From: Limnephilus marmoratus
Taxonomy: Eukaryota; Arthropoda; Insecta; Trichoptera; Limnephilidae
Length of the DNA: 64,000 bases
Reading direction: 5' to 3'
NCBI GenBank assembly: GCA_917880885.1
Contig: OU862907.1
Location: 72,659,072 to 72,723,071 of the forward strand
A model generated the notes under the pieces. It saw only the letters and a list, made by a program, of their open reading frames with translations. It was not told the DNA's origin and made no database searches. This document shows, piece after piece, positions 34,801 through 46,243 of the stretch (positions are counted from its first letter, which is position 1; every line of letters starts with the position of its first letter). Made by a program: the position numbers and the translations under genes.

Positions 34801-36311
34801 ATTGACATAGATCTCATGGATGTTAAAAAAGAATGCTTAGAGCGTTCTAAACGACTGACGCAGGTTGCAGGTAAAATTGATTTTAAATTTGTTAAAGTTA
34901 ACAAATCGTTTTCTCCTAATTTGCTGATGCTATTTTACTTACATTTTTGAAGCTTTGTCTTTATTTTTTTTCAGAGTTATTGACCAACTTGCGCACCCAT
35001 TCTGGAAAAAAACCTTTTTCTTGTGCCGACTGCAACTATTCAAGTTCTCGAAAGAGTAATTTAAAAAGTCATATGTTCACTCACAGTGGAACAAAACCAT
35101 TTTCTTGTGCCGATTGCAACTATTCATGTTCTCAAAAGGGTAATTTAAAACATCATATGTTCAGTCACAGTGGGACAAAACCTTTTTCATGTCCCGACTG
35201 CAACTATTCAAGTTCTCAAAAAGGTAATTTGGATCGTCATATGTTGACTCACAGTGGTACAAAACCTTTTTCATGTCCCGACTGCAACTATTCATGTTCT
35301 CAAAAGAGTGATTTAAAAAGACATATGTTCATTCACAGTGGAACAAAACCTTTTTCATGTCCCGACTGCAACTATTCATGTTCTCGAAGGGGTGAATTAA
35401 AAATTCATACGTTCACTCACAGTGGAACAAAACCTTTTTCATGTCCCGACTGCAACTATTCATGTTCTCGAAAGAGTGAATTAAAATTTCATACGTTCAC
35501 TCACAGTGGTACAAAACCTTTTTCATGTCCCGACTGCAATTACTCATTTTCGCGAAAGGGTCATTTAAAAAGTCATATGTTCACTCACAGTGGAACAAAA
35601 CCTCTTTCTTGTGCCGACTGCAACTATTCAAGTTCTCGAAAGAGTGATTTAAAAAGTCATATGTTCACTCACAGTGGAACAAAACCTTTTTCTTGTGCCG
35701 ATTGCAACTATTCGTGTTCTCAAAAGGGTAATTTAAAAAATCATATGTTCAGTCACAGTGGAACAAAACCTTTTTCATGTCCCGACTGCAACTATTCATG
35801 TTCTCGATGGGGTGAATTAAAAATTCATACGTTCACTCACAGTGGTACAAAACCTTTTTCATGTCCTGACTGCAACTATTCATGTTCTCTAAAGAGTGCT
35901 TTAAAAAGTCATATGTTCACTCACAGTGGAACAAAACCTTTTTCTTGTGCCGATTGCAACTATTCATGTTCACAAAAGGGTAATTTAAAAAATCATATGT
36001 TCACTCACAGTGGAACAAAACCTTTTTCTTGTGCCGATTGCAACTATTCATGTTCTCGAAGGGGTGAATTAAAAATTCATACGTTCACTCACAGTGGAAC
36101 AAAACCTTTTTCATGTCCCGACTGCAACTATTCATGTTCTCGAAGGGGTGATTTAAAAATTCATACGTTCACTCACATTGGTACAAAACCTTTTTCATGT
36201 CCCGACTGCAACTATTCATGTTCTCGAAAGAGTGCTTTAAAAAGACATTTGTTCATTCACAGTGGACAAAACCTTTTTCATGTCCCGACTGCAACTATTC
36301 ATGTTCTCTAA
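31892..36311 (+). CDS. C2H2 zinc-finger protein, gene B (three exons, 544 aa)
   Basis: Predicted joins: 31892-32036, 34718-34870, 34975-36311, GT-AG, phase 1 at both junctions as in gene A; exon 2 is 153 nt in both genes. Exons 1 and 2 encode two copies of the acidic module (MDLPNPESVSIKVEPGS at the start; VTIKAEPGS and DVKKE in exon 2). Exon 3 encodes 15 fingers, CX2C-X12-HX3H with a HSGTKPFSC linker, almost identical outside helix positions -1, 2, 3 and 6. A one-base deletion at about 36264 shifts the frame in finger 15 and ends the protein 14 codons later; finger sequence continues in another frame. Likely a nuclear DNA-binding factor. A LINE occupies intron 1. It could be a gene truncated recently or already a pseudogene. 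Confidence 0.72.
32130..34450 (+). mobile_element. LINE inserted in intron 1 of gene B
   Basis: Sense-oriented, 5'-truncated. 32135-32443 encodes the linker between endonuclease and RT; 32480-33026 is RT with stops (NNYRPITN); 33027-34169 is open. The 3' UTR has a hairpin (CCTCCACA...TGTGGAGG, about 34355-34393) and an A-rich tail near 34430-34456. Exact left end and target duplication not determined. Confidence 0.75.
33027..34169 (+). pseudogene. LINE ORF2, RT palm to C-terminus (380 aa open)
   Basis: Contains FLDLAKAFDTIHH, GVPQGSVLGPILFLIYINDL and FADDTVLLF, the RT motifs of LINE polymerases, then thumb and the usual C-terminal region (YRYQAIKLYNSLP). Endonuclease and the first RT motifs lie upstream in broken frames, so the element cannot move by itself. 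The frame is long for a dead copy, suggesting moderate age. Confidence 0.8.
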
Positions 36312-36980
36312 AGAGTGCTTTAAAAAGTCATATGTTCACTCACAGTGGAACAAAACCTTTTTCTTGTGCCGATTGCAACTATTCATGTTCTCAAAAGGGT
36401 AATTTAAAAAATCATATGTTCAGTCACAGTGGAACAAAACCTTTTTCATGTCCCGACTGCAACTATTCATGTTCTCGAAGGGGTGAATTAAAAATTCATA
36501 CGTTCACTCACAGTGGAACAAAACCTTTTTCATGTCCCGACTGCAACTATTGATGTTCTCGAAGGGGTGATTTAAAAATTCATACGTTCACTCACAGTGG
36601 TACAAAACCTTTTTCATGTCCCGACTGCAACTATTCATGTTCTCTAAAGAGTGCTTTAAAAAGTCATATGTTCACTCACAGTGGAAAAAACCTTTTGCTT
36701 GTGCCGATTGCAACTATTCATGTTCACAAAAGTTGCTGTTAAAGCTTCATATGTTGACTCATAGTGGAAAAACCCATTTTTGACTGCAAGTATTCATGTT
36801 CTCAAAAGGGTAATTTAAAAAGTCATATATTTACTCACAGTGGATCAAAACCTTTTTCATATCCCGACTGCAACTGTAATTGCGGTAATTTATGTAAATC
36901 GTCACATGATGACTCTCAGCGGAAAAATCTTTTTTCATTTTTCGACTGCAAATATCAATTTTCTTTTTCACATAAGTGAC
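36265..36980 (+). pseudogene. out-of-frame continuation of the gene B finger array
   Basis: After the deletion near 36264 the array continues in the frame of 36197-36553, then meets TGA at 36551 (where other copies have TCA), a further frameshift near 36690, and degenerate fingers to about 36980. Helix types repeat in the same order as fingers 11-14, showing block duplication. About eight finger-sized units are recognisable. Confidence 0.8.
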
Positions 36981-37039
36981 TTCTCTAAACTATGGAATTT
37001 GCTCCTTATTTTACATTTACTACTCATTTTGTGAGGCAG

Positions 37040-37375
37040 TTATGGGACCGCCAACCCCGGTTATCATTATTTTGGAAAACCTTACACATTTTCCATAGGT
37101 GGTCCGAAGAGGTTCATTACGTTTTTTGACTTAGCTGGGATGCCGGATTCATTGTGTGAGGTTTTTCTATGTCTTGGTAGCGAATTCGTTTGCTTACCTA
37201 CTTCGTCGCGGGTCGGATATGAGAGACTGTTTGAAGGAGACCTAATCTTTACCTGTCCAGCCGGATTATCTCGACCCATCTCCTCGCACCGTAGTTTAAG
37301 GGTTAGATTCGTATATCAGTCACTTCTGGATACACTGACCTAAGATTCCTACCCACCCCTCGTATCTTATTCCTT
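37040..37375 (+). repeat. LINE 3'-tail repeat copy
   Basis: Shares GACTTAGC..GGATGCC, CACTTCTGGATACACTGAC and TTCCTACCCACCCCTCGTAT with the tail family. Coding LINE sequence of another copy follows. Confidence 0.6.
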
Positions 37376-37389
37376 CCCAGAAAATCCTC

Positions 37390-37993
37390 TCCTTCCTTTT
37401 CTCGACATGAAAACCTAGTCTCCTTCAACGGAAGCAATCTTCCGAACAGGCCATCCATTGATATGCTTGGTGTAACTCTAAGTGACCAGCTCAGATATTG
37501 GGGCTCCATCGAGGCCAGAGTTAAATTAGCCTCCCAAAAACCGGGCGTATTTTACAGGGACCGCAGATACTTTTATAGTACACAACCCTGTACAAATCAT
37601 ACGTGCGCCCTACGGTTGAATTTGGCAGCCACCTCTGGTTTGGAGCTCCAAAATACCTGAAAAATACTCTCGACTTTGTGTAAAAACAGGCGGTCCGTTT
37701 GATAGATTCTCCCATTTTAACAGACAGATTTCAATCTTTAGAGCAAAGGCGTCAGGTATGAATGCTAATCTTATTCTACCGGTATAACAATGGAAGATGC
37801 TCCGAGGAACTAGCATCATTGATCCCTTCGACCCCGGTGCATAGTCCGGAAACACGTCAAATGCGTGCCCAACATTTGTACACGGTTGACATTTGTCACA
37901 CGAGAACGGGTCGCTTCTTCGACTCGTTATTGTGTTCAATAGCTCGGCTGTGGCACGATTTTCCGGCCCCTGTGTTTCCTCCTTCCTTCAACA
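37390..37993 (+). pseudogene. LINE-A ORF2 C-terminal fragment
   Basis: 37463-37560 gives IDMLGVTLSDQLRYWGSI, the usual LGVxLDxxLxW block. 37620-37990 is colinear with the minus-strand copy at 16487-15990 (SGLELQNT; LFYRYNNGRCSEELASLIP; ARLWHDFPAPVFPPSFNMG). Frameshifts break it. It joins LINE-B sequence abruptly at about 37994. Confidence 0.72.
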
Positions 37994-39215
37994 TGGGTTT
38001 CTCTGTATTCCACCTGAAAGTATAAACTATAATTACTTGATGAAAGAATTAAATTTATTATAACTCTAAGATTGAAGAATTATATAAGTCTTAATATTTG
38101 TATTCTTAATTGAAAGTGGTGGTATAGACAGCCCTGATTTCATTCACTTCAGAATTTCAAATATCCACCAGAGCTACTCGTTATTAAATGCTGTTTAAAT
38201 GCAACAATACCAGGACCAACCATGACTCAGTATTCGAAACACTCGCTTGTACATAGGTTGCATGAAGTTAGTAATAGATTCGCAGATGTGGCGGATCTAT
38301 TTAACTACACGGAAGATAGGTACAAAAGTGCTATCAAATCTTTTCAATTAAATTAGTAATAATTTTAACTATTCTAGCTTATTTGTATTATAATATTTTG
38401 AATATAGGTACTTGAATCTCTGATGTCATTTCGTATTCATTGTTTGTGGTATATTTACACCGTTGATATAAATAAATTATGCTTTATTATGTCACAGAAG
38501 TTTTTCCTTCTTCGAAACTTATGTTACTATTGGCACATTTCTATGGAGCCCTCTTCCTAAGAAATTTAACACAATCATAATCAGTGAACGCGTAAGGCTC
38601 TAACTGTTGTTCTTGTAATACAAGTTAGTTAATTGGAATCCTTTTTATTTAAACTCATTAGGGTGTAGTTCTCCATTTTTCTATTTTTTTCGTTGTTGTG
38701 TAAAAATATTAGGTTACCATGTTAATTGTATGATTCTCAAAAAATATGGAAAACTTATTATTATAATAATTATTAATAAATCTTAAACAAAAACCACGAT
38801 GTTTTAATATAATACCTAAGAATCAATTTTGGAGGTGGGTAGGCGGTAATTGGATAACATAGGTCACCCCAAATGGTTCGCTGCTTTTGGTGACTTAGCA
38901 GAGGTGGAATCTTGACGGCAGATGCGACTGCCCGCCAACTGCATGGCAGGCCAGATCGGAAGAGGCTGGTTCAGGAAGTCTTTTTCACCTCTCCAACAGG
39001 ACTCTCTCGGAACATTGCCTTGCATCGCAGAAGGAGGCATAGATTTCTTATGTCCGTCACTTCTGGACACACTGACCCCTATATTCCTACTCACCTGTAA
39101 TATCTTTTTCTTCCTGAACTCCTCTCATTCCTTTCCTTAAAAGACCCTCCATACAGCATCTTCAAAGATGACACTAAGCCCTGGTGAGAAATATTTTCCT
39201 TAGTGTGGAGACATA
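37994..39215 (+). mobile_element. LINE-B 3' portion, second copy
   Basis: Colinear with 10130-11300: decayed ORF2 C-terminus (to about 38340), AT-rich 3' UTR, then tail block (38825-39215). Because the matching sequence continues beyond the LINE tail (39216-40010 versus 11300-11560), the two loci probably share a segmental duplication. Confidence 0.65.
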
Positions 39216-40010
39216 CCAAAATATTTTAAATTTTATTTTTTACGTCATAAAAAAAAACCTATGTAATTTATATATATATTTTTTTTTAAATATGTATATT
39301 TACCATTAATTTGGGAGTCTGGTAAGTATTTTGTTTTTTTATTGTTTCGTACAAAGTTGTATGCATTGACATCTCTCTGTTTTAATTGTTACGTACTGTG
39401 GATAGTACCTAAGCACAGCAGCCAACAGCCATAAAATATTGTTATAGAATGGCAACACTGACATTCTAGCTCATTCTACCGGTCGCTGTCAGATTAGAAA
39501 AATGGTAAAAATCATTCTTGCTTATTCGTTGGGTCTGGCTGCTGTGTGTGAAGGTTACTATCCTCATAGTTCAACCTACGGTTTAAATTTTATTGTCGTA
39601 TTATAATTTACCGAATCTTAAATATATCGGAGTCAGAAAAGAATTCGACTTGTTATTGAAAAGAAACCCGTGACATTCTGATATAACATAAGTGATTGGC
39701 GTGTGAGCATACAATCTCCCATCCACCTTTATAGTACAAAGTTGTATGCATTGACATCTCTCTGTTTTTATTGTTACGTACAAAGTCGTATGCATTGACA
39801 TCTCTCTGTTTTTTTAGTATGTTTAAATTATTAAAATAACCAGAAAAAGTTAGCAACAGATTTAATTCACAACACAGTTACCCTTTGTGCTATGCATAAA
39901 AAATGTTGTCTTAAAAACGCTAGTTTTACAATTAAAAATAATAATTAAGATTTAATTCAGTTGCTGTGGTCAGATTCTGTCAAAATAATTTCGGATGGTA
40001 TGGAGTTAGA
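39216..40010 (+). repeat. flank shared with 11300-11560
   Basis: TATGTATATTTACCATTAAT, TACAAAGTTG.ATGCATTGACATCT and TTCAGTTGCTGTGGTCAG occur in the same order as at 11350-11520. Here TACAAAGT.GTATGCATTGAC is present three times (39353, 39733, 39777), so extra material was inserted or duplicated. 39886-39940 (GTTACCCTTTGTGCTATGCA) also occurs at 60078. Confidence 0.6.
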
Positions 40011-40866
40011 CTTTCCATTAAATTCAAATTACGTGTTTTATAAAATCCAATGTAGCTATAGTAAAAAAATATATAAATTTGTAATTACTAGCCCAATATG
40101 AATTGTGGTGCTTCCCAAAACTCAAACTTTGTTCAAATAAAATCTTCATATTATTTCGAAAACCATTTTAATTTTATTTTAAATGCACATTTACAGTCAT
40201 ACATATAACCAATAATTAACATACATTATATACTATTGCTTTTAAGTGTATCTAGTGCATTTTATTATCATTTTCCCTTTGTTACTACTCCTGCTTACGT
40301 GAGTTAACGTTAGCCCTGCACTTGTGCACACATACTAGAGAAAAAACCTATATTGTACCTTTGCTACTATTCCTGTTCTCAAACAGGAAATTTAAACAGG
40401 CACATGCGTACTCATTCTTATAAAAAACCTGACTTATGTCCCTACTGCAGCTATTCAAGTTCAGAAAAAAAAGCTTTATTAAATCATACGCTTAGCCAAA
40501 CTGGAAAAAAACCATATTCGTGTTTCATTTGCAACTACTCATGTTCACAAATAGGAAATTTAAACAGGCACTTGCGTACCCATTCTGGAGAAAAACCATA
40601 TTCATTTTCCTACTGCAGTTATTTATGTTCAGAAAAAAAATCTTTATTATCTCATGCGCTTACCCATACTGGAGAATAACCGTATTCATGTTGTAATTGC
40701 AACTATTCGTGTTCTCAAATAGGAAATTTAAATCGGCACATGCGTACTCATTCTGCGGAAAAATCTTATTAATGTTCTAAAACAAAATTTAAAAATTTTT
40801 CTCATATTCTAAATGGTAAATCTAAAACATCACCTGTTTACCCACATAGGAGAAAACCTTACTTGT

Positions 40867-41458
40867 ATTTGTAAAAAGCACTAACTTTGTGGCTCGCCAT
40901 AATTTACAATAAAAAAACAACAAAAAACATCAGATCACAGAAACACAGAGATCATAAATTAAGCCACTCAGGCATTTACCAACTATGTTGCAATGATTGT
41001 CCTTCGTTCTACATAGGTAAAACAACTAGAAATGTAAACATTAGAATCACAGAACATTGAAGATGCTTAAATAATAATAATTTTTCAGAGTTTGCTAATC
41101 ACCTAATTTCCACAGATCACACTTTTAATAAGGACACAGGGGTTAAAATTCTTCACCGTAATAATAAAAGCAAAAAATTAGATAATTTAGAAGCACTAGA
41201 AATCAGAAAATCCCTAAATAATAATGCTAGTATTTTGAATAACCAAATTAATTTATCTTTCAATCCCATTCTAAATATTTTTCCAATTAACCGCTCTGTT
41301 CTTTCCGGAAATCCCGCAATTACCCCCACTCAAACACCTAACATTCTGTATCATAGTTTAGTTATAATATTCTCCTGACGAAGGAAGGGTGCTTCCGAAA
41401 CCGGTAGAGTGTTTTAAAATAATAGTGGTCTTTAACAAATTTATGTGTTTTTTATTGT
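40867..41458 (+). mobile_element. Penelope-like element, 5'-truncated, GIY-YIG part
   Basis: About 40960-41045 reads SGIYQLCC, SFYIGKTTR, IRITEH, the GIY-x(n)-YIG endonuclease signature with its distal Arg and Glu-His, followed by EFANHLI and LEALEIRK typical of the end of Penelope-like polyproteins. One in-frame stop follows the EH. A 12-bp duplication AACCTTACTTGT flanks it (40855-40866, 41459-41470). The reverse transcriptase is missing. A hammerhead-like motif lies near its 3' end. Confidence 0.8.
41372..41409 (+). ncRNA. hammerhead ribozyme-like motif in Penelope-like element
   Basis: CTGACGA (41375-41381), helix II GGAAG/CTTCC (41383-41387, 41392-41396), GAAA (41397-41400), a loopless ACC/GGT helix III and A as the cleavage-site base (41406). 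CTC/GAG begins helix I. One extra A (41382) separates CTGACGA from helix II. Such minimal hammerheads with very short helix III have been described in Penelope-like elements. Activity is untested. Confidence 0.6.
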
Positions 41459-41689
41459 AACCTTACTTGTGTTCCAACTTTATTTATTCATTTTCTCTAG
41501 ACTGAACTTTCATACCTCACATGCTTTCCCATACTGGAGAAAACCTAATTTATTTTCCGAATTGAACTATTCGTGTTTGAAAAAAATAAACGTTGCATGC
41601 TTATTTATATTAGAGAAAAAACACCAATGTTTTTATTTTAATAATGTTTAGTTATTTATTATAGCACTGTAGAAGCGTCCCAACTGCTA

Positions 41690-42085
41690 CCAGCTAGTGA
41701 GACTTTAGTATCCCCAATACTTGTTATTTGAGGCTTAAGGTTCTGGAGAGGGGAAGAGGAATGCGGGGATGTTCCTGAATACTCAGATTCGGTAACCAAA
41801 CACGGCTTAAAAAACACGAAGTTGAGGGAGATCTTTTGAACTCTCCAGCAAGACTCAGTAGGATTTACACCGCATTGGAAGGAATGAATTCATTCGTCCG
41901 TCACTACTGGACAAACTGACCCAGATACCTACCCACCCCTCATACCTCATACCTTTTTCCTATCTAGAACTTTTTCTCCTACCTTTCTCTAACACACCCT
42001 CCAGACAGCATCATAAAAAATGACATAGGCCCCGAGGGGAATTATATTTCTCTGCGCCTCCTGTGTGGAGCTAATATAAAAATCA
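41690..42085 (+). repeat. LINE 3'-tail repeat copy
   Basis: Contains CACTACTGGACAAACTGAC, CACCCTCCAGACAGCATCAT, GACATAGGCCCCGAGGGGAA and CCTCCTGTGTGGAGCTAAT, colinear with the other tails. Confidence 0.7.
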
Positions 42086-42179
42086 CCGTCGCAAAATTAC
42101 ATAAAAATCACAAAACCGGGCATAGATTTACTTCTGGATGAAATTATTAGACAAAATATCCCACTTCCCTCGATAGGTA

Positions 42180-42900
42180 AAATCGTTGCAAAAATCACGG
42201 TCGCTACACTATACTAAAAACAACTCAACCCAACACCAGCTTCACCAGCTTCTCCGAATAGTCAAACACAAAAGGCACGGCTTTCACCCACATCCACTCC
42301 ACAATAGTCTCACTTGACATCGTAAAATCCTTCGACATGGGTTGGCACGAAGCCCTAATCTACACAGTGTGCGAACTCGGTTTCAATACTTCTTTTGTAC
42401 AATACGTACCCTGCTTCCCACGCACCTTTACAATTAAACCAAATGGCCACCACACCACTGAAAGGAAACTCAGTTGGAGTCCCCCCAAGCCCCAACCTTC
42501 TGCAACATATATTCGTGCGATGTACGAATACTCCTCAACGACAGGTACACCATAATAGTCCAATTAGCCGATGACACCCTTCTCTTTATAAGCTCAGTAA
42601 GTGCTCTGAATTGCACCCTACGAGTTCAATCACATCTTTTACTTCTAGAAGCATTTTTCATAAAATGTAGAATCTCAGTCAACCCCACCAAAATCGTGGC
42701 CACCAAAGTCAGTAGAGGAAACCCTAAACATCCGCCGAACCTATGTACCATGTTTCATAACCATGAAGTACTTTGGCCTAACTTAGATTCTAAAACCACT
42801 TCGCGCCACGGCGCCACCACATACAGGACAAACTCAAATCAGCTACCCGTGTCATATACGTCCTTTACCCCGTGATGTGCAAAAACAGCAAAACAGCCGT
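42180..42900 (+). pseudogene. LINE reverse-transcriptase fragment
   Basis: TIVSLDIVKSFDMGWHEALI (about 42303-42363) is the RT motif normally reading D-x-x-K-A-F-D-x-V-W-H. In another frame, LADDTLLFI (from about 42566) is the Asp-Asp motif, followed by ISVNPTKIVATK. Frameshifts and the absence of other domains show a dead copy, resembling jockey-type elements. Confidence 0.65.
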
Positions 42901-43179
42901 GAAATCTTTAATCTCTTAATATTTATATTTTTGACACTGACAATTCATGGTGGAATCATTATAATATATTATAATAAAACGAAAAAACTACTTTTTCTAC
43001 TTAATTTTATTTAGTTCTTTTACCAAAAAAGCAAATGCAATACAGTGCAAACGTCAAAACATTATCTCCATTTTAAATAGTAAAATAAACTTACTTTCTT
43101 CAAATCTGAACAATAAAATTATACACTAGATTAAACAGTGCTAACTTTAGTTAAGTAAAGTGTTAAAATCTCCGGTTTT
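42901..43179. other. AT-rich spacer
   Basis: Nothing recognised; it may include 5' UTR of the following LINE. Confidence 0.3.
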
Positions 43180-43343
43180 AGTGTTTATTACCATTAAAAA
43201 AAAAACAATACACTTGACAAGAACAGTACCTATACGAACTACCTATCCGAAACTTGTGACAGTGAAGCTCAACCAGTGGTTTGAAATAAAGTTTTACATT
43301 TTATTTAACAAAAATTATAAAAAATAAAAACTTAATTTTCACA

Positions 43344-44058
43344 ATGGACGTTCAGTCATTTATCGCAAACGCAGAAAGGGCAGTAAACGCAATTAACAAG
43401 GTACTTTTTGACCCTAGTAATAAATTCAACAAGGACCAAATTGCAAAAATAACTCCGATATCATGCGACATCTTAGCCGCAATTGGCAGCCTGTCGGCAG
43501 CGGTAGGAAGCGGAAGGTGAACTGCAGGCATTCAAAGAAATGCAAAAAAACATTCCATATCAAAACCCGTCACCCGCAAACAATGTGACCGACATCTGTG
43601 AGATGCTAACTGAGTTGGAGGAAAGGAAGCTAAGATCTAAAAATATTATACTATTTAACATCCCCGAGAGCAATTCCCTGTCAACTGTAACAAGAATCAC
43701 CGAAGATACACATAAGGTTTCATCTTCCCTTGAAGGATTCGAAAACATCTTTAATCCCAATGAGATCAAGATCCACCGTTTGGGAATCAAGAAACCTGAC
43801 CAAACAAGGCCCATCAAGATCGAATTCAAAGATTCAACAACTTCCAAATCCATTCTGATGAACAGAACAAAATTGGAAAACCGTGTCAAGGCAGCAAACG
43901 ACCTCACTACTCTTCAAAGAAACGAACTTGCTCTTTTACGAAGTGAGCTTGAATCAAGACTAAAAAACGGCGAAACAAATTTAACTATAAAATATGTCAA
44001 CTCAACACTAAAAATCGTGATGGCTCAAACAAAAAACTACCAAAATCCAGCACACTGA
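43344..44058 (+). pseudogene. LINE ORF1 (RNA-binding protein), frameshifted
   Basis: Starts MDVQSFIANAERAVNAINK and stops at 43518; the frame of 43540-44058 continues after a one-base shift near 43508. The second part has ERKLRSKNIILFNIPES, resembling the start of the RRM-like domain of LINE ORF1 proteins, then a Lys/Glu-rich C-terminal region. It would bind the element RNA. It stops a few codons before ORF2 sequence begins. Confidence 0.65.
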
Positions 44059-44059
44059 A

Positions 44060-46231
44060 CCTTTATTATCAAAATGTACGTGGGCTGCGAACAAAACTTG
44101 ATAACTTCAGAATTTGCATACCATCAATAATATGTGAAGCCGTGGTACTGACTGAAACATGGTTAGATCCATCCATCAATTCTTCTGAACTAGGATTATC
44201 CTAGTATAATGTTTACAGGATGGACAGAAATCGTGCTACCAATTCTAAATCAAGAGGAGGTGGTGTCCTCGTCGCAATTAAAATAAAATTTACTTTTAAG
44301 AAATTAAACACAAAAAATAGTAACGTTAAACGATTGTTTGTATTGGTGAAATGTAAAAGTGAGAATTTAATAATTAGTTCTGTATACATACCCCCCTCGG
44401 CCAACATTCTTGTCTTAAAAAACCATTATGAAGACGTAGAAATAATAAGAACAAAATATCCTGATGCCAAATTTATTGCCGTAGGTGATTACAATCTTCC
44501 TAATGTAAATTGGAATTTGCACGACCCCGAATTGTCGAATACTTGTAATACCACTATCTCGGAAAGTGAAAGAGTAATACTCGAGATGTCAATATATTTA
44601 AACTTAACTCAACGTAATATTGTCAGAAACATTAACAATCGCGTATTGGATCTCGTATTCTTCAATTCTCAATGTATCAAAGTGAGTAAGGCCATAGAAG
44701 TTGTCATACCCCCTGACGTCAATCATCCTCCACTAAATTTTGTTTAACTGACATAACTGGCGAAAAAATTCTGAAGTCTACGAGATCATGCTACAATTTC
44801 AGAAAGGCAGATTATTAGGGTATGTGTGACTCTCTTTAATTGGTTGACTGGTCTTTCTTAGATAGTGATGATTTAAATCGTACTACTGAACAGTTTTACT
44901 TAATTCTTAGTAATCATATAAATCGCTTTGTCCCTTACACTCAATATAAAGAATCTAAATATCCAGTATGGTTTAATAAATATTTGATTAATTTAATAAC
45001 ACGTAAAAAAATAGCTCACAAACTGTATAAGGATCACGGAACATCGCAGTTGTATATAGAATTCTCCAAAATTAGAAGTGATTGTAATAAACTATCAAGG
45101 GCATTTTATAACGACTATATTAAGCAGACAGAGAATGATATTTTTAACAATATAAAATGTTTTTGGCGATTCAGCAAAACATTAAGAAGTGGTGACTCTG
45201 ATATACCAAATACTATGTATTTTGAAGGCAGAAAGGCTGATGGCACCAAAAATATTGTCGATCTTTTTGCCAACTTTTTCAACTGTTTACGATAAAAGTC
45301 AACCCAATCAGTTCTCCTTACCTAACTATACTCCCAGTTTCAATATAAACCTGTCACATGTGCACATCGAACTAAACGAAATTATAAAACAAATTAAACT
45401 TCTAGATCCCAATAAAAATGCCGGTCCTGATAACATTCCACCTTTAATCTTGCAGCAGTGTGTCGCCGTTCTTGCTTATCCCCTATACACACTATTTAAT
45501 CGTTCTTTGTCAAAAGGTAAATTTCCTGATCTATGGAAACATAGTTATGTAACACCTATTTTCAAAAAAGGGGATAAAAACGAAGTAACTAATTATAGAC
45601 CTATATGCATACTATCAACAATTCCAAAACTGTTTGAGAAGCTGATTTTGGATAAAATAACTAGCTCATTTAAATATAATATATGTCCTGAACAGCATGG
45701 TTTTATGGCCGGCAAGTCAACACTAACTAACCACATTTTATATCAAAATTTCATTTCCGATGCAATGGCGAAGAAGCTTCAAGTTGACTCAATTTACACT
45801 GACTTCAGCAAGGCGTTCGATAAGGTTTCTCACGCCATTCTTGTAGAAAAACTGTTTAAAGCTGGAGTTCGTGGTAATATGTTGCTTTGGTTTATAAGCT
45901 ATCTTTCAAACCGAAAACTTAGTGTTAAACTAAATGGGGAATCATCGTATGATTTTTTTGCATCCAGTGGTGTTCCGCAAGGTTCCCACCTCGGACCTGT
46001 ATTATTTATCTTTTTTGTAAACGACATTTGTAATATTTTTAATGACATCGACCTACTTATGTTCGCAGATGATTTGAAACTCTTTAAAGCAATTCGTAGC
46101 CTGGATGACTGTTATATTCTCTCAGCAAACTTGTCAAAATTAGTTGAGTGGTGTAGCGATAACAAGCTTTACCTTAATGTTAATAAATGTATAACTATGA
46201 GATTTTATAAAATAAAAAATCCAATTTTTTT
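44060..46231 (+). pseudogene. LINE ORF2: endonuclease and reverse transcriptase
   Basis: Endonuclease (EEP family) at 44063-44745: YYQNVRGLRTKLDNF, LTETWLDPS, SRGGGVLVAI, GDYNLPNVNW. A TAG stop lies near 44202 and another stop at 44745. Linker and RT start at 44840-45295, then a frameshift near 45275 into 45300-46231: GPDNIPPLIL, NYRPICILSTIPKLFEKLI, TDFSKAFDKVSH, GVPQGSHLGPVLF and FADDLKLF. Domain order is that of jockey/CR1-type LINEs. The protein is interrupted at 46231 by the inserted LINE and resumes at 47802. Confidence 0.82.
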
Positions 46232-46243
46232 CAATTACACAAT

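Larger units (their letters stand above)
40280..41645 (+). pseudogene. C2H2 zinc-finger pseudogene C, split by a Penelope-like fragment
   Basis: 40280-40790 encodes about five fingers of a diverged subfamily alternating CPYCSYSSSEKK and CNYSCSQIGNLNRH types, with in-frame stops (TAA at 40677) and lost ligands. More finger-like sequence (FHTSHAFPYW..., NYSCLKK) resumes at 41471-41645 after the inserted element. No 5' exons of the module type are seen upstream, so this is a dead fragment of the same family as genes A and B. Confidence 0.75.
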
